DNA from: Neorhodopirellula pilleata
GTDB taxonomy: Bacteria > Planctomycetota > Planctomycetia > Pirellulales > Pirellulaceae
Direction of reading: 5' to 3'
NCBI RefSeq assembly: GCF_007859915.1
Contig: NZ_SJPM01000002.1
Location: 871,919 to 935,918 of the forward strand
Length of the DNA stretch: 64,000 bases
Notes under the pieces: generated by a model
Told to the model about the DNA's origin: nothing
Databases searched by the model: none
What the model saw: the letters and a program-made list of their open reading frames with translations, nothing else
Shown: positions 63,246-64,000 of the stretch, one piece after another
Layout of the letters: every line of letters begins with the position of its first letter
How positions within the stretch are numbered: the first letter of the stretch is position 1
Position numbers and translations under genes: made by a program

Positions 63246-64000
63246 CGTGTTCCCTTCGTTTGATCGGTCGCACCGTTTCGAAGCGTTTCAATCTGTTGTT
63301 CCCACGGCAATCCGACGTAACGAACCGGATACAACGACTCGCCATAAAACCCCCACGGGATGGTCGCAATGGTGGGGACTTCGTTTCGATGCCAATCGGA
63401 ATACGGTCCTAACTCAAACGGGACTGCGCCGAACACCGTCTGCTCGTGCAACGTGATCTGCCACGGTTGAATCTCGCCCGGTCGCGATTCCGATTCGATC
63501 GCCGAAAGTGCGGCGGCGACGAGTGTTCGCATTCGAGACTGACGCGTCCCCCGACCTTTGGCACCGGCCAACGATTGGTCCTCCGGATCGATCGTCAGAC
63601 CGTCGATCAATGTGTGCGAATCGACCGTGCTCCGGGAATTGAAGTCGTGATAGCTGACGAGAATCGCTCGACGCCGAGCCTCATGTCGCTCCGCCGTGGT
63701 TGGCAAACGACTCAAAGCTGTCACGAGCGTCGGGCTGGACGGGTCGAGATTCAATTCGGGATCGGTCAACGTATCGGCAATGAAAATCTCCAACCGGTCG
63801 GCCGATTCCTGGTCGAGCCAACGTGTACTGCGTCTGAGACCGGCGACCAGTGTCGCCACATCTTGAACGGAATCGACGAACCGATCGTTTGCCTTCTCAC
63901 GGTACTCGATTCGTTCAAACATCAGGACGCTGAAAAGATCCCCGAGAGTTGGAGTTTCCATTTGAACGATCGCATTCGGACTTTCGATCAATCGATCCAT
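63242..64000 (-). CDS. Protein of unknown function, 5' end beyond the window
   Basis: At least 252 aa; the frame is still open at position 64000, so the Met there (MDRLIESPNAIVQ) need not be the true start. Predicted soluble in the visible part, with a possible HEXXH-free helical N-terminus and Trp-rich stretch near the end (PYSDWHRNEVP, TIPWGFYGESLYPV). No family recognised. The stop overlaps the next gene (ATGA). Confidence 0.75.
   Translation of the reverse strand: MDRLIESPNAIVQMETPTLGDLFSVLMFERIEYREKANDRFVDSVQDVATLVAGLRRSTRWLDQESADRLEIFIADTLTDPELNLDPSSPTLVTALSRLPTTAERHEARRRAILVSYHDFNSRSTVDSHTLIDGLTIDPEDQSLAGAKGRGTRQSRMRTLVAAALSAIESESRPGEIQPWQITLHEQTVFGAVPFELGPYSDWHRNEVPTIATIPWGFYGESLYPVRYVGLPWEQQIETLRNGATDQTKGTR

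Overview
The window looks like chromosomal DNA of a planctomycete of the Pirellulaceae (Rhodopirellula-like). The pointers are large secreted proteins that combine a sorbosone-dehydrogenase-like propeller, HEAT repeats and c-type haem motifs, a DUF1080/PA14 multihaem protein, a Ser/Thr kinase with a DWG motif in place of DFG, a lipoprotein of the type now called DUF6655, a small protein beginning MHSNPYSSP, and an EF-G with the AHIDSGKTT signature of the mitochondrial EFG1-like subgroup. This assignment comes from family recognition; no search was run.

Layout. 1-8.4 kb: a membrane-protein pair on the minus strand (SpoIIM-like and a long DUF4129-like protein cut by the window edge), a DksA/TraR zinc-finger protein, a very long FHA/coiled-coil membrane protein, and an SRAP (YedK/HMCES) protein. 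8.7-13 kb: SWIM-SNF2 helicase and a GNAT acetyltransferase. 13-23 kb: miaA, a TonB-dependent receptor, an lpxD-lpxI lipid A operon and ftsK. 23-28 kb: a two-gene operon of secreted redox proteins. 28.6-33.6 kb: an accessory, repeat-rich tract with a hydrolase, a broken Uma2 nuclease gene, two small genes that each follow 215-bp repeat units, and a 149-bp tandem array. 33.6-37.4 kb: galM and a transmembrane Ser/Thr kinase. 37.4-44.1 kb: a tight five-gene minus-strand operon (AI-2E-family transporter with an extra C-terminal domain, zinc-ribbon metallopeptidase, transglutaminase, GH13 branching enzyme, diacylglycerol-kinase-like lipid kinase). Next to it lie a cupin gene and a divergent operon of a small membrane protein, a double-domain KaiC ATPase and a hybrid histidine kinase. 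48-54 kb: a BRCT-MerR-TPR fusion, a small membrane protein and a PVC-type haem/HEAT protein. 54-64 kb: fusA, purine nucleoside phosphorylase overlapping a GXGXG protein, a TMTC-like TPR membrane protein overlapping a thioesterase, a lipoprotein, and two overlapping genes of unknown function that run off the right edge.

The most unusual signal is the dense set of short palindromic elements between genes. At least four families are present: M, with ends AGCATCGCGTGAACAATAAG; T, bounded by CTAG with inner ends like TGCTTTGTC; R, with ends GCTAGCGGGCTGTTGATTTA; and a 273-bp insertion N inside an R copy with a 10-bp target duplication. Several lie exactly on stop codons and appear to supply or preserve the stop of the neighbouring gene (miaA, ftsK, the SNF2 gene, the TonB receptor, the propeller gene). 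One M copy sits inside the broken Uma2 gene. No transposase gene that could move these elements is visible here.

The other candidate for a less-described system is the 37-48 kb block, in which a KaiC/histidine-kinase operon faces an operon joining glucan branching, transglutaminase, metallopeptidase and lipid-kinase functions. No tRNA, rRNA, CRISPR array or convincing riboswitch was found.
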